Positions 52,964-61,892 of a DNA stretch of 64,000 nt are shown here, piece after piece (position 1 is the first letter of the stretch; each line of letters starts with the position of its first letter). A model generated the notes under the pieces. That model did not search any database. It was not told the DNA's origin and saw only the letters and a program-made list of their open reading frames with translations. This stretch comes from Pseudomonas mucidolens (GTDB lineage Bacteria > Pseudomonadota > Gammaproteobacteria > Pseudomonadales > Pseudomonadaceae): assembly GCF_900106045.1 (NCBI RefSeq), contig NZ_LT629802.1:3038001-3102000 (forward strand), in the 5' to 3' direction. A program made the translations under genes and the position numbers.

Positions 52964-53566
52964 TCAGTCGAGCATCGCCACGTGTTTCGGATGACTCGCC
53001 ACGCGCTCGAGCCAGGCCTGTACCGCCGGATAAGGGCTCAGGTCGAAACCGCCTTCATGGGCCACGTGGGTGTAGGCATACAGCGCGATATCGGCGATGG
53101 AATACTGCTCGCCCACCAGGTACGGCGTGGCTTGCAGTTGGCGCTCCATGACCTTCAAGGCCTTGTAGCCGCCCTTGTGGGTTGTCTTGTATTCCTCCAG
53201 TCGATCTTCCGGCATCCCCAGGTAATACTGGATAAACCGCGCCACGGCGATGTATGGCTCATGGCTATACTGCTCGAAAAACTGCCATTGCAACACCTGG
53301 GTGCGCAGGCGCGGCTCGCTGGGCAGGAATTCGCTGCCGTCGGCCAGGAAGTTGAGGATCGCGTTGGATTCCCACAGACAGGTTCCGTCGTCCAGTTCCA
53401 GCACCGGGATCTTGCCGTTGGGGTTCTTCGCCAGAAATTGCGCAGTCTGAGTGTCGCCCTTCAAGATATCGATATCCACCCACCGATACGGGATGCCCAA
53501 CAAGTTGAGCATCAACTTGATCTTGTAGCAGTTGCCCGAACGGTAATCGCCGTAAACCGTGTACAT
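52964..53566 (-). CDS. Glutathione S-transferase family protein
   Basis: 200 residues. N-terminal thioredoxin-like domain with GDYRSGNCYK and the cis-Pro segment GKIPVLELDDG, Glu/Ser in WESNAIL for glutathione. The C-terminal all-helical domain includes SIADIALYAY. A general GST; the substrate is unknown. AAGGAG precedes the ATG, and the gene starts 10 bp after the aminotransferase stop, so they are one operon. Confidence 0.88.
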   Translation of the reverse strand: MYTVYGDYRSGNCYKIKLMLNLLGIPYRWVDIDILKGDTQTAQFLAKNPNGKIPVLELDDGTCLWESNAILNFLADGSEFLPSEPRLRTQVLQWQFFEQYSHEPYIAVARFIQYYLGMPEDRLEEYKTTHKGGYKALKVMERQLQATPYLVGEQYSIADIALYAYTHVAHEGGFDLSPYPAVQAWLERVASHPKHVAMLD

Positions 53567-53576
53567 GGAAATCTCC

Positions 53577-54743
53577 TTATGCCGCTTGCGCGAGCTGTGC
53601 TTGACGGATTACCGCCGCGAGACGCTTGAGACCTTCATCCAGGCGCGCTGGATCGATGTGGCTGAAATTGAGTCGCAAGTGGCCGTGATGCCGATCCGGC
53701 TCGGAAAAGAACGGTTCGCCGGGCATGAACGCCACATCCTGTTCAAGCGCCCGCGCCAATAAAGTGCGGGTGTCCAAGGGTTGTTTCAAGGTCAGCCAGA
53801 AGAATAATCCCCCTTCGGGCATCTGCCAGTCGGCCAGCTCACTGAAGTGACGCTCCAGCGCTGCCTGGAATCCATCGCGCCGCTCGCGGTAGAAATTGCG
53901 TAACGTCGCGAGATGCTGCTGGTATTTTTCGCTGCCGATCCACTGCATTGCCTGCCACTGCCCAACGCGATTGGTGTGCAGGTCCGCCGATTGCTTGAGC
54001 TTGAGCAGATGCGGGAACAGATCGGGACTGGCGATCAGGTAACCGACACGCAGCCCTGGCAGCAAGGTCTTGGATACCGTGCCGGTGTAGATCCAACTTG
54101 CCGCCCGCAAACGGCTGACAATCGGCCGGGCGCTGCTGCCGTCGAAAGTCAGCTCGCGATAGGGCTCGTCCTCGATCAGGGTCACGCCGAACTCGTCCAG
54201 CAACGCCGCCACCGCACCACGCTTGGCTTCGCTGTAGCGCACCGCCGATGGGTTCTGGAAGGTCGGAATCAAGTAGATGAAGGCCGGACGCTGGCGCTCC
54301 AGGCTGCGGCGCAGCGTCGCCAGGTTCGGGCCATCGGCCTCAAGCTCGACGGTCAGGCAATCGGCGCCGAACAGTTGGAAGATCTGCAACGCCGCCAGGT
54401 AGGTCGGGCCTTCCAGCAGAACCTGCGTGCCTTGATCGATATATAACTTGGCGGCCAGGTCGAGGGTTTGCTGGGAACCGCTGACCACCAACACCTGGCT
54501 GGCCTCACAGGCAACGCCCAACGTTCGCGCCTCGGCCGCGAACAACTCGCGCAACTGCGGCTCGCCCTCGCTCATGCCGTATTGGCCGATATTCAGCGGC
54601 ATCGCCTGCCAATCCAGCTCGGGCAACATGACCTCGGCGGGCAGGCCACCGGCAAACGACATCACTTGCGGACGCTGGGCCGCGGCAAGGATCTCACGGA
54701 TCAAGGAGCTTTTAAGGCGTGAAACACGTTCAGAGAAAGCCAT
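53577..54743 (-). CDS. PLP-dependent aminotransferase (class I/II, 2-aminoadipate-type)
   Basis: 388 residues from the ATG at 54743 (a TTG at 54782 would add 13). PLP lysine in YTGTVSKTLLPGLRVGY; aspartate/tyrosine cofactor contacts LIEDEPYREL and YLIPTFQNPSAVRY. The best family match by eye is LysN/MocR-type aminotransferases acting on aromatic or long-chain amino acids. Divergent from a MarR regulator with two palindromes between, and followed by the GST gene. Confidence 0.87.
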   Translation of the reverse strand: MAFSERVSRLKSSLIREILAAAQRPQVMSFAGGLPAEVMLPELDWQAMPLNIGQYGMSEGEPQLRELFAAEARTLGVACEASQVLVVSGSQQTLDLAAKLYIDQGTQVLLEGPTYLAALQIFQLFGADCLTVELEADGPNLATLRRSLERQRPAFIYLIPTFQNPSAVRYSEAKRGAVAALLDEFGVTLIEDEPYRELTFDGSSARPIVSRLRAASWIYTGTVSKTLLPGLRVGYLIASPDLFPHLLKLKQSADLHTNRVGQWQAMQWIGSEKYQQHLATLRNFYRERRDGFQAALERHFSELADWQMPEGGLFFWLTLKQPLDTRTLLARALEQDVAFMPGEPFFSEPDRHHGHLRLNFSHIDPARLDEGLKRLAAVIRQAQLAQAA

Positions 54744-54777
54744 TCGGGTCACCGGTAGCGAAGCCAGGGGAAAATAC

Positions 54778-54834
54778 GTCAAACTGGTTGACCGAAATTA
54801 CGACGCCTTGAGTAGATACGTCAATATGCTTGAC
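54778..54834. promoter_or_regulatory. Paired operator GTCAA-N5-TTGAC between the aminotransferase and marR genes
   Basis: Perfect palindromes GTCAA-ACTGG-TTGAC (54778-54792) and GTCAA-TATGC-TTGAC (54820-54834) lie 42 bp apart, four helical turns. The second contains the MarR ATG (54826). This is the typical size for MarR dimers, so autorepression and control of the aminotransferase-GST operon are inferred. Confidence 0.65.
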
Positions 54835-55257
54835 CTTAAAAACCAGAACTCGCAGCAAGCCGCCATGGAAGCGTTCTTCTTCGGCTACCAGGCCTTCACC
54901 GCCAAGGCTGACGAAATGCTCGAACGGCGCGGCCTGAGTCGGGTGCATCAGCGCATTGTATTTTTCATCGCCCGTTATCCGGCCTTGAACGTCAAGCAAC
55001 TGCTGGAATTGCTCGGTGTAAGCAAACAGGCGCTGAATATGCCATTGCGCCAATTGCAGGAAATGCATCTGGTCAACAGCCTCGCCTGCGCCAACGACAA
55101 GCGCAAACGCCTGTTGGAGCTGACCGAAGAGGGGCTGCATTTCGAGCAATCCCTGCGCCGCCAACAAGTGAAGCTGTTGCAGCGGGCGTTCGCCGAAGCC
55201 GGCGAGGACGCCGTGAATGGGTGGCTGGCGGTGAACAAGGCGCTGACGTTACCTTGA
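54826..55257 (+). CDS. MarR-family transcriptional regulator
   Basis: 143 residues from the ATG at 54826; ATG 54865 is an alternative. The winged-helix segment is LSRVHQRIVFFIARYP, with recognition helix GVSKQALNMPLRQLQE and wing ANDKRKRLLELTEEG. No good ribosome site precedes the ATG, which lies inside the second operator. It probably represses the divergent aminotransferase/GST operon; the ligand is unknown. Confidence 0.87.
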   Translation: MLDLKNQNSQQAAMEAFFFGYQAFTAKADEMLERRGLSRVHQRIVFFIARYPALNVKQLLELLGVSKQALNMPLRQLQEMHLVNSLACANDKRKRLLELTEEGLHFEQSLRRQQVKLLQRAFAEAGEDAVNGWLAVNKALTLP

Positions 55258-55308
55258 AATAGCCTTTCATCTTTTTTGCACACATAATCGAAAACATTAA
55301 TTGCTTTA

Positions 55309-55320
55309 TTTGTATACAAA
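55309..55320. promoter_or_regulatory. Palindrome TTTGTATACAAA upstream of the purine permease
   Basis: A perfect 12-bp palindrome lies 130 bp before the permease start in an AT-rich promoter region (55258-55449). The core TTGTATACAA recurs before puuE (58596-58605), and TTGTACACAA before uraH (58294-58303), suggesting one regulator for purine use. Confidence 0.6.
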
Positions 55321-55449
55321 AGCATAATTCGCTTCATGCGAGTTCCTGACCTAACGGTCAACAAAGCCCGCTGGTACCTCAAAGCGTCGCGACCCCACTC
55401 ATGTGTCCGACGCTGGAAATAACAATAAAACTCTTGAGGAGTACTTGCT

Positions 55450-56808
55450 GTGGAAAGCCGCAAATCCGAAGCCCCGCTGGACCTCGCGTCGCCGCGCCTC
55501 ACCCCCACGAAACCAGGCTGGCTGGAACGCCTGTTCAAACTGCGTCTGCATGGCACCACAGTGAAGACCGAGCTGATTGCCGGCCTCACCACCTTTATCA
55601 CCATGGCCTACATCATCTTCGTCAATCCCAACATTATGGCCGACGCCGGCATCGATCACGGCGCAGCCTTTGTCGCGACCTGTATCGCTGCCGCGCTGGG
55701 CTGCCTGTTGATGGGCCTGTATGCCAACTGGCCCGTGGGCCTGGCACCGGGCATGGGCCTGAACGCGTTTTTTACCTACACCGTGGTCGGCACCATGGGC
55801 TACAACTGGGAAACGGCGCTGGGCGCGGTGTTCATCTCGGGTGTGTTGTTCATGATCCTGACCCTGTCGCGCATCCGCGAATGGCTGCTCAACAGCATCC
55901 CGGTGAGCCTGCGCCATGCGATGGGCGCGGGAGTCGGTCTGTTTCTCGGGGTGATCGGTCTGAAAACCGCCGGCATCATCGTCGACAGCCCCGCCACCCT
56001 GATCAAGCTCGGTTCCCTGCATGAGCCCGCTCCGCTGCTGGCGGCGGTCTGCTTTCTGTTGATCGCGATCCTCAGCTATCACCGTGTGTTCGGCGCGATC
56101 CTGATCAGCATCATCGCCGTGACGTTGGCCGGCTGGGGCCTGGGTCTGGTGCAGTATCAGGGCATCCTCGCCGCCCCGCCGAGCCTGGCACCGACCTGGA
56201 TGGCGATGGACGTGATGGGTGTGTTCAATGTCAGCATGATCAGCGTGGTGTTCGCGTTTCTGTTTGTGCACATGTTCGACACCGCCGGCACCCTGATGGG
56301 TGTTGCGCAACGGGCGGGATTGGTGAACCCTGACGGCAAGATTGAAAACCTCTCCCGCGCCTTGAAAGCCGACAGTACTTCAAGCGTATTCGGCGCCATG
56401 GTCGGTGTACCACCGGTCACCAGCTACGTGGAAAGTGCTGCCGGGGTCGCCGCTGGCGGGCGTACCGGCCTGACGGCCGTCACCGTGGGGGTGCTGTTTG
56501 TGGCCGCGATGTTTTTCGCGCCGCTGGCTGGCATGATTCCCGCCTATGCCACCGCCGGGGCGCTGATTTATGTGGCAATGTTGATGATGGGCAGCATGGC
56601 GCATATCGAATGGGATGAAGCCACCGACACGATCCCGGCGATTGTCACCGTGATCATGATGCCGCTGACCTTCTCGGTCGCCGACGGCATCGCCCTGGGT
56701 TTTATCAGTTACGTGGCACTCAAGGCGGGCACCGGCAAATACAAGGAAATTTCCGTCAGCCTGTGGGCGCTGTGTGCAATTTTCATCGCCAAGTTTATCT
56801 TCCTGTAA
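55450..56808 (+). CDS. NCS2-family purine permease (AzgA-like guanine/hypoxanthine)
   Basis: 452 residues from a GTG at 55450, with GAGGAG nine nt upstream. The AzgA signatures are present: TELIAGLTTFITMAYIIFVNP near the first helix and GLAPGMGLNAFF, plus FLFVHMFDTAGTL. Twelve or more helices; proton symporter importing adenine, guanine or hypoxanthine. It lies just upstream of the urate block with a shared operator, so it probably feeds purines into that pathway. Confidence 0.92.
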   Translation: MESRKSEAPLDLASPRLTPTKPGWLERLFKLRLHGTTVKTELIAGLTTFITMAYIIFVNPNIMADAGIDHGAAFVATCIAAALGCLLMGLYANWPVGLAPGMGLNAFFTYTVVGTMGYNWETALGAVFISGVLFMILTLSRIREWLLNSIPVSLRHAMGAGVGLFLGVIGLKTAGIIVDSPATLIKLGSLHEPAPLLAAVCFLLIAILSYHRVFGAILISIIAVTLAGWGLGLVQYQGILAAPPSLAPTWMAMDVMGVFNVSMISVVFAFLFVHMFDTAGTLMGVAQRAGLVNPDGKIENLSRALKADSTSSVFGAMVGVPPVTSYVESAAGVAAGGRTGLTAVTVGVLFVAAMFFAPLAGMIPAYATAGALIYVAMLMMGSMAHIEWDEATDTIPAIVTVIMMPLTFSVADGIALGFISYVALKAGTGKYKEISVSLWALCAIFIAKFIFL

Positions 56809-56840
56809 TCAGGGATCCGGCGAAAACCGCCTCGCCTTCG

Positions 56841-57054
56841 GGCGTAATGCTGTTCAGTTAAGAAAGTCGCGTGCCGAACACCCTCCTGTGGCGAGGGGGC
56901 TTGTCCCCCGTTGGGCTGCGTAGCAGCCTAAACCAGCCGCTGAGGAATGCCTGATACACCGCATTCCTCTTTATTGGGGCTGCTGCGCAGCCCAACGGGG
57001 GACAAGCCCCCTCGCCACAGGAGATTTTCAGCCTTAACTGAACGGTATTACGCC
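56841..57054. repeat. REPIN within a larger terminal-inverted-repeat element (MITE-like)
   Basis: The outer 22-bp arms GGCGTAATGCTGTTCAGTTAAG (56841-56862) and the complement of 57033-57054 match at 20 of 22 positions. Inside is a REPIN (family A, head at 56888, tail ending 57019). The 10-bp sequence CGCCTTCGGG occurs at both edges (56833-56842 and 57051-57060), like a target duplication. It lies between the permease and LysE genes. Confidence 0.7.
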
Positions 57055-57089
57055 TTCGGGTGGGGCTTATGCATGAATGGAGGAATGTA

Positions 57090-57716
57090 ATGAGTGTGGA
57101 AACCTGGCTGCTGTTCAGCGGCGCTGCGCTGGTGGTGATCCTGATTCCAGGCCCGCTGTCCCTGTTGATGATCAGCAACAGCTTGAACTATGGCCTGCGC
57201 CGTTCGTATCCGGCGTTTCTCGGCGGCGTGTTTGCCTCGATCTGCCTGCTGAGCGCATCGGCCCTGGGGCTGGGCGCCTTGTTGCTGGCGTCGGAGCAAT
57301 TGTTCAGCGCCTTGAAGATCGTGGGTGCCCTGTATTTGTTCTACCTTGCCTGGCAAAGCTGGCAGCAATCACGCCAACCGAGCCATGCCGTGGAAGTTCC
57401 GCAAGCCGCGCCGGTGCCGCGTTTTCGCACGCTGTTTGGGCGGGCGTTTGTCCTGGGCGCCAGTAACCCCAAGGACATTCTGTTTTTCGCCGCTTTCCTG
57501 CCGCAGTTTCTCAGCAGCCAGCAACCTTTCTTACCGCAATTGCTGATCATGATCGCCACCTGGACTGTCCTGGACCTGCTGTGCAAGCTGGCTTATGGCC
57601 TCAGCGCCCATGGCGCGGCGCGCTATTTACGTAGCGGTAAGGGCCAAAGCTGGTTTAACCGTGTCAGTGCCGGGTTGTTCGGCGGCGCCGGCGCCGCCTC
57701 GCTACTCAGTCGCTGA
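57090..57716 (+). CDS. LysE/RhtB-family exporter
   Basis: 208 residues from the ATG at 57090 (TGGAGG upstream). Six-helix LysE/RhtB fold with VILIPGPLSLLMISNSLNYG and ALGLGALLLASE; the end is Ser/Arg short. It exports amino acids or similar small molecules. It sits between a REP element and convergent uraH; a purine-related role cannot be claimed. Confident for family. Confidence 0.88.
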   Translation: MSVETWLLFSGAALVVILIPGPLSLLMISNSLNYGLRRSYPAFLGGVFASICLLSASALGLGALLLASEQLFSALKIVGALYLFYLAWQSWQQSRQPSHAVEVPQAAPVPRFRTLFGRAFVLGASNPKDILFFAAFLPQFLSSQQPFLPQLLIMIATWTVLDLLCKLAYGLSAHGAARYLRSGKGQSWFNRVSAGLFGGAGAASLLSR

Positions 57717-57770
57717 CACTGCACCTTGGGCTGGCCCAAGGCGTTCATTCCCGCCCAGGATCCGCAGACG

Positions 57771-57796
57771 AAAAAAAGCCCGCAGTGTGAGCGGGC
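57771..57796 (-). terminator. Intrinsic terminator of uraH
   Basis: Read on the minus strand, GCCCGC-TCACACT-GCGGGC is a 6-bp stem followed by seven T (the AAAAAAA at 57771). It lies 44 bp after the uraH stop and also faces the LysE gene end. Confidence 0.8.
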
Positions 57797-57839
57797 GAAA
57801 CCAACGAAGAGCTTTGGGGGTGTGAAGCGAGGTGACGAC

Positions 57840-58193
57840 TCAGCTACCGCGATAAGTGGAGTAGCTGTAAGGCGAAATCAGCAGGGGTACGTGGTAATGC
57901 TCCTGTTCGGCACTGATGCCAAAGCGCAGGACCACAACGTCGAGAAACGCCGGTTCCGGCAGTTGCACACCACGGGCGCGATAGTAATCACCGGCGCTGA
58001 ACTGCAGTTGGTAAACCCCACTACGGTAGTCATCACCTTGCAGCAGCGGCGCGTCGCAACGGCCGTCGCTATTGGTCAGGGCGCTGGCAACCTGTTCAAG
58101 CCGTGTCCCTTCAACGCGATACAGCTCCACCTTGATGGCGCTGCCTGGGCAGCCGTGCGCGGCGTCCAAAACGTGTGTAGTCAAACGTCCCAT
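57840..58193 (-). CDS. uraH: 5-hydroxyisourate hydrolase
   Basis: 117 residues from the ATG at 58193 (GGGAGG upstream); the longer frame to 58301 adds no recognised domain. Transthyretin-like fold: LTTHVLDAAHGCPG, HYHVPLLISPYSYSTYRGS with the terminal YRGS hallmark of the enzyme. It opens 5-hydroxyisourate to OHCU, the second step of urate breakdown. It is transcribed opposite to puuE; a palindrome at 58294 lies in its upstream region. Confidence 0.94.
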   Translation of the reverse strand: MGRLTTHVLDAAHGCPGSAIKVELYRVEGTRLEQVASALTNSDGRCDAPLLQGDDYRSGVYQLQFSAGDYYRARGVQLPEPAFLDVVVLRFGISAEQEHYHVPLLISPYSYSTYRGS

Positions 58194-58293
58194 GGCGTCT
58201 ACGCGCCTCCCGAAGTCAGTAGAAAAGAAATCCGCACTTTTGCAGGGCATCGAAAAAGTCGGCGATGATCGATTAAGACACTTTTCGAAAAAA

Positions 58294-58303
58294 TTGTACA
58301 CAA
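58294..58303. promoter_or_regulatory. TTGTACACAA element upstream of uraH
   Basis: A near copy of the TTGTATACAA palindromes at 55310 and 58596, 101 bp before the uraH start. The gap 58194-58685 between uraH and puuE holds this, a REPIN and the puuE site, but no gene. Confidence 0.5.
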
Positions 58304-58342
58304 TAAATTAAACATCTTCTGCTATCAGCTTCCGACCAATAC

Positions 58343-58456
58343 TGTAGGCGCGAGGGCGCGCGCCCAGCTGTTGCTCGCGAAATCGCCAACGATGATGCAG
58401 TGCAGCAGGTTTCCCACAGTGCACTCACGTTTCTCGCGAGCAAGCTCGCTCCTACA
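58343..58456. repeat. REPIN (family B) between uraH and puuE
   Basis: The head TGTAGGCGCGAGGGCGCGCG is degenerate; the tail TCTCGCGAGCAAGCTCGCTC (58431-58450) is a good match to the 36.7- and 63.2-kb copies. Confidence 0.75.
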
Positions 58457-58595
58457 GTAAGCGCGCGCAAAGGATAAATTCAGCGCGGGTACTTATTTTG
58501 GTTTAGCTGACCAACCAGGCAGGTTTCTTGCAACCCTTGAAAACCGACCGTTCAGAAAAAATGCAGAAATACAGGCTTACAAAGTGGCCAGCAAG

Positions 58596-58605
58596 TTGTA
58601 TACAA
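58596..58605. promoter_or_regulatory. TTGTATACAA palindrome upstream of puuE
   Basis: A perfect 10-bp palindrome, 81 bp before the puuE start. Identical to the core of the element before the purine permease at 55310-55319. Confidence 0.6.
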
Positions 58606-58685
58606 TCATTCCATCGCTGTGACGCCACCCAGTCTTTTCGCTGGCCGCCACACACTCGCTACCACGAACAAGAAGGAAGACTGCA

Positions 58686-59612
58686 GTGAGCGCTGACTAC
58701 CCACGCGACCTGATCGGTTACGGCAGTAACCCTCCTCATCCCCACTGGCCGGGTAAGGCGCGCATCGCCTTGTCGTTCGTACTCAACTACGAAGAAGGTG
58801 GTGAGCGCAATATCCTGCACGGCGACAAAGAGTCGGAAGCCTTCCTTTCGGAAATGGTCTCGGCACAACCGCTGCAGGGCGAGCGCAACATGAGCATGGA
58901 GTCGCTGTACGAATACGGCAGCCGTGCCGGGGTGTGGCGCATCCTCAAGTTGTTCAAGGCATTCGACATTCCGCTGACTGTCTTCGCCGTGGCGATGGCC
59001 GCCCAGCGTCATCCGCAGGTGATCCGCGCGATGGTCGCCGCCGGTCACGAGATCTGCAGCCACGGCTACCGCTGGATCGACTACCAGTACATGGACGAGG
59101 CCCAGGAGCGCGAGCACATGCTCGAAGCGATCCGCATCCTCACCGAACTGACCGGCGAACGCCCGCTCGGCTGGTACACCGGGCGCACCGGCCCGAACAC
59201 CCGTCGGTTGGTGATGGAAGAAGGCGGCTTCCTCTATGACTGCGACACCTACGACGACGACCTGCCCTACTGGGAACCCAACAACCCGACCGGCAAGCCG
59301 CACCTGGTGATCCCCTATACCCTGGACACCAACGACATGCGCTTCACCCAGGTCCAGGGTTTCAACAAGGGCGACGATTTCTTCGAGTACCTCAAGGACG
59401 CGTTCGACGTACTGTACGCCGAGGGCGCCGAGGCACCGAAAATGCTTTCCATCGGTTTGCATTGCCGCCTGATTGGCCGCCCTGCCCGGCTGGCCGCGCT
59501 CAAGCGCTTCATCGAATACGCCAAGGGCCATGAACAGGTGTGGTTCACCCGCCGCGTCGACATTGCCCGCCACTGGCATGCAACCCATCCTTACCCGGGA
59601 GTCGCCAAGTGA
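58686..59612 (+). CDS. puuE: Allantoinase PuuE (polysaccharide-deacetylase family)
   Basis: 308 residues from a GTG at 58686 (AAGGAA upstream). NodB-like fold: RIALSFVLNYEEGGE, HGYRWIDYQYM and TGRTGPNTRRLV. PuuE enzymes hydrolyse allantoin to allantoate without the usual metal-amidohydrolase fold. It is the first gene of a puuE-uraD-alc-allA-puuD series, with uraD starting inside its end (GTGA overlap at 59609). Confidence 0.93.
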   Translation: MSADYPRDLIGYGSNPPHPHWPGKARIALSFVLNYEEGGERNILHGDKESEAFLSEMVSAQPLQGERNMSMESLYEYGSRAGVWRILKLFKAFDIPLTVFAVAMAAQRHPQVIRAMVAAGHEICSHGYRWIDYQYMDEAQEREHMLEAIRILTELTGERPLGWYTGRTGPNTRRLVMEEGGFLYDCDTYDDDLPYWEPNNPTGKPHLVIPYTLDTNDMRFTQVQGFNKGDDFFEYLKDAFDVLYAEGAEAPKMLSIGLHCRLIGRPARLAALKRFIEYAKGHEQVWFTRRVDIARHWHATHPYPGVAK

Positions 59613-60124
59613 CCGCTTTCCAGACCTTGAAACCCTCGACCTTGAGCCGCGCTGCGTTTGTCGCCGCCTTCGCCGATATCTATGAACACTCGCCATGGGT
59701 GGCCGAAAAGGCCTTCGACCTGGGCCAGGACGCTTCGCTCGACCAGATCGAAAGCCTGCACCAGCGCATGAGCGATATCCTGTTGAGCGCGGATCAGCAA
59801 AGCCAACTGGCGCTGATCAACGCTCACCCGGACCTGGCCGGCAAAGCTGCCGTCCAGGGCCAACTGACCGCGGCCAGCACTGGAGAACAGGCTGGCGCGG
59901 GGATTCACCAATGCACGGCCGAAGAGTTTTCGCGCTTCACCGAGCTGAACGACGCCTACAAGGCCAAGTTCAAGTTTCCCTTCATCATGGCGGTAAAAGG
60001 CAGCAACCGGCATCAGATCCTCGCTGCGTTTGAAACGCGCATCCACAACTCGACCGACACCGAGTTCAAGTGCGCGCTGGCAGAGATCAACAAGATCGCG
60101 TTGTTCCGATTACTGACCCTCTAA
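59609..60124 (+). CDS. uraD: OHCU decarboxylase
   Basis: 171 residues from a GTG at 59609 overlapping the puuE stop by 4 bp, so translationally coupled. Helical fold with the substrate-binding His/Glu in [13 protein letters not shown] and [13 protein letters not shown]. It converts OHCU to S-allantoin. Length and motifs fit UraD. Confidence 0.93.
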   Translation: MTAFQTLKPSTLSRAAFVAAFADIYEHSPWVAEKAFDLGQDASLDQIESLHQRMSDILLSADQQSQLALINAHPDLAGKAAVQGQLTAASTGEQAGAGIHQCTAEEFSRFTELNDAYKAKFKFPFIMAVKGSNRHQILAAFETRIHNSTDTEFKCALAEINKIALFRLLTL

Positions 60125-60165
60125 ACGACCATCCCCAGCCACTCAATTCAAGGCAGACAAGAAGA

Positions 60166-61161
60166 ATGAAAGCTTACGCCGTCCCTTTCGAAAAGTTCGT
60201 CAACCTCGCTGACGCCCGCCTGGGCACCAAGATCATCTCCGTGACGGATGACTGGTTCGCCGACGCCAACCGCCTGTTCCAACCGACCCCAGCCGTATGG
60301 AAGGAGGGCGTGTTCGATGACAACGGCAAGTGGATGGACGGCTGGGAGTCGCGTCGCAAGCGCTTCGAAGGCTACGACAGCGCGGTGATCCGCCTGGGCG
60401 TGCCCGGCGCGATCAAAGGCGTGGACATCGACACTTCGTTCTTCACCGGCAACTTCCCACCGTCGGCGTCCCTGGAAGGCTGCTTCCTGGCCGAAGGCGA
60501 ACCGACTGAAAACACCCAGTGGGTCGAAGTACTGTCTGCCGTCGAATTGCAGGGCAACAGCCATCACTTCCACGAGATCAACCACGACCAGGCCTTCAGT
60601 CACCTGCGCTTCAACATCTACCCGGATGGTGGCGTGGCCCGTCTGCGGGTGTACGGTATTCCGTTCCGCGACTGGTCGGCGGTGGGCGACAACGAGCAGA
60701 TCGACCTGGCGTCCTCGCTCAACGGCGGGCGTGCCCTGGCGTGCTCCGACGAACACTTCGGGCGCATGGGCAACATCCTCAACCCGGGCCGTGGCATCAA
60801 CATGGGCGATGGCTGGGAAACAGCCCGTCGTCGCACGCCAGGCAATGACTGGGTGATCGTCGCCCTGGGTCACGCCGGCGAGATCGAAAAGGTCATCGTC
60901 GACACCCTGCACTTCAAGGGCAACTACCCAGACACTTGCTCGATCCAGGGCGCGTTCGTCAAAGGCGGCACCGACAGCCAGATCGAAACCCAATCGCTGT
61001 TCTGGCGTGAACTGTTGCCGGCGCAGAAACTGGAAATGCACGCTGAACACACCTTCGCCGAGCAGATCAAGGCACTGGGGCCGATTACCCACATCCGCCT
61101 GAACGTATTCCCGGATGGTGGCGTGAGTCGCTTGCGCGTGCTGGGCAAGGTTTCGAAATAA
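60166..61161 (+). CDS. alc: Allantoicase
   Basis: 331 residues from the ATG at 60166 (GAAGAA upstream). Two jelly-roll repeats, each with a version of [13 protein letters not shown] / [12 protein letters not shown] and [19 protein letters not shown] / [17 protein letters not shown]. Hydrolyses allantoate to ureidoglycolate and urea. The gap of 41 bp to uraD is within operon range. Confidence 0.94.
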   Translation: MKAYAVPFEKFVNLADARLGTKIISVTDDWFADANRLFQPTPAVWKEGVFDDNGKWMDGWESRRKRFEGYDSAVIRLGVPGAIKGVDIDTSFFTGNFPPSASLEGCFLAEGEPTENTQWVEVLSAVELQGNSHHFHEINHDQAFSHLRFNIYPDGGVARLRVYGIPFRDWSAVGDNEQIDLASSLNGGRALACSDEHFGRMGNILNPGRGINMGDGWETARRRTPGNDWVIVALGHAGEIEKVIVDTLHFKGNYPDTCSIQGAFVKGGTDSQIETQSLFWRELLPAQKLEMHAEHTFAEQIKALGPITHIRLNVFPDGGVSRLRVLGKVSK

Positions 61162-61170
61162 GCGGTGACC

Positions 61171-61303
61171 TGTGGCGAGGGGGCTCGTCCCCCGTTGGGG
61201 CGCGAAGCGGCCCTGAAACCAGGCAACGCATTCCAGCTGTAGAGACGCGATACCTGATTGGGGCTGCTGCGCAGCCCAACGGGGGACAAGCCCCCTCGCC
61301 ACG
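61171..61303. repeat. REPIN (family A) between alc and allA
   Basis: The head GTGGCGAGGGGGCTCGTCCC starts at 61172; the tail GGGGGACAAGCCCCCTCGCC ends at 61300. It sits inside what would otherwise be a continuous operon. Confidence 0.85.
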
Positions 61304-61337
61304 ACCAACAACACAGTATTCGGATAAGAAGACAGCC

Positions 61338-61841
61338 ATGCGCACACTGATGATCGAACCCTTGACCAAAGAAGCCTTCGCCCCCTTCGGAGACGTTATC
61401 GAAACCGATGGCAGCGATCACTTCATGATCAACAACGGCTCGACCATGCGTTTTCATAAACTGGCGACGGTTGAAACCGCCACGCCAGAAGACCACGCAA
61501 TCATCAGCATCTTCCGCGCCGACGCGCAGGATATGCCACTGACCGTGTGCATGCTGGAGAGACACCCGCTGGGCAGCCAGGCCTTTATTCCGCTGCTCGG
61601 CAACCCCTTTCTGATCGTGGTCGCGCCACTTGGCGATGCACCTGTATCAGGCTTGGTCCGCGCCTTCGTGACTAACGGCAGGCAGGGCATTAATTACCAT
61701 CGCGGCGTCTGGCACCACCCGGTGCTGACGATCGAAAAGCGGGATGACTTCCTGGTGGTTGATCGCAGTGGCACAGGCAATAACTGCGATGAGCATTTCT
61801 TCAAAGAGGATGAGCGGTTGATCCTCGCCCCCCACCAATAA
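61338..61841 (+). CDS. allA: Ureidoglycolate lyase
   Basis: 167 residues: cupin-like fold with PFGDVIETDGSDHFMINNGS near the start, the catalytic-region MLERHPLGSQAFIPL, NYHRGVWHHPVL. Splits ureidoglycolate to glyoxylate and urea. It lies 34 bp after a REPIN. GTG of puuD follows 51 bp later. Confidence 0.93.
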   Translation: MRTLMIEPLTKEAFAPFGDVIETDGSDHFMINNGSTMRFHKLATVETATPEDHAIISIFRADAQDMPLTVCMLERHPLGSQAFIPLLGNPFLIVVAPLGDAPVSGLVRAFVTNGRQGINYHRGVWHHPVLTIEKRDDFLVVDRSGTGNNCDEHFFKEDERLILAPHQ

Positions 61842-61892
61842 GAGAAGGTCCGATCACCCGACAACAAGGGTGACGGGCGAGAGGTAAAGACT

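Noticed and set aside
55399..56310. Minus-strand frame opposite the purine permease
   Set aside because: Low-complexity His/Asp/Gln composition and complete overlap with the permease.
58194..58301. Longer N-terminus for uraH
   Set aside because: The extra 36 residues have no resemblance to the enzyme family and would cover the TTGTACACAA element; the ATG at 58193 has a ribosome site.
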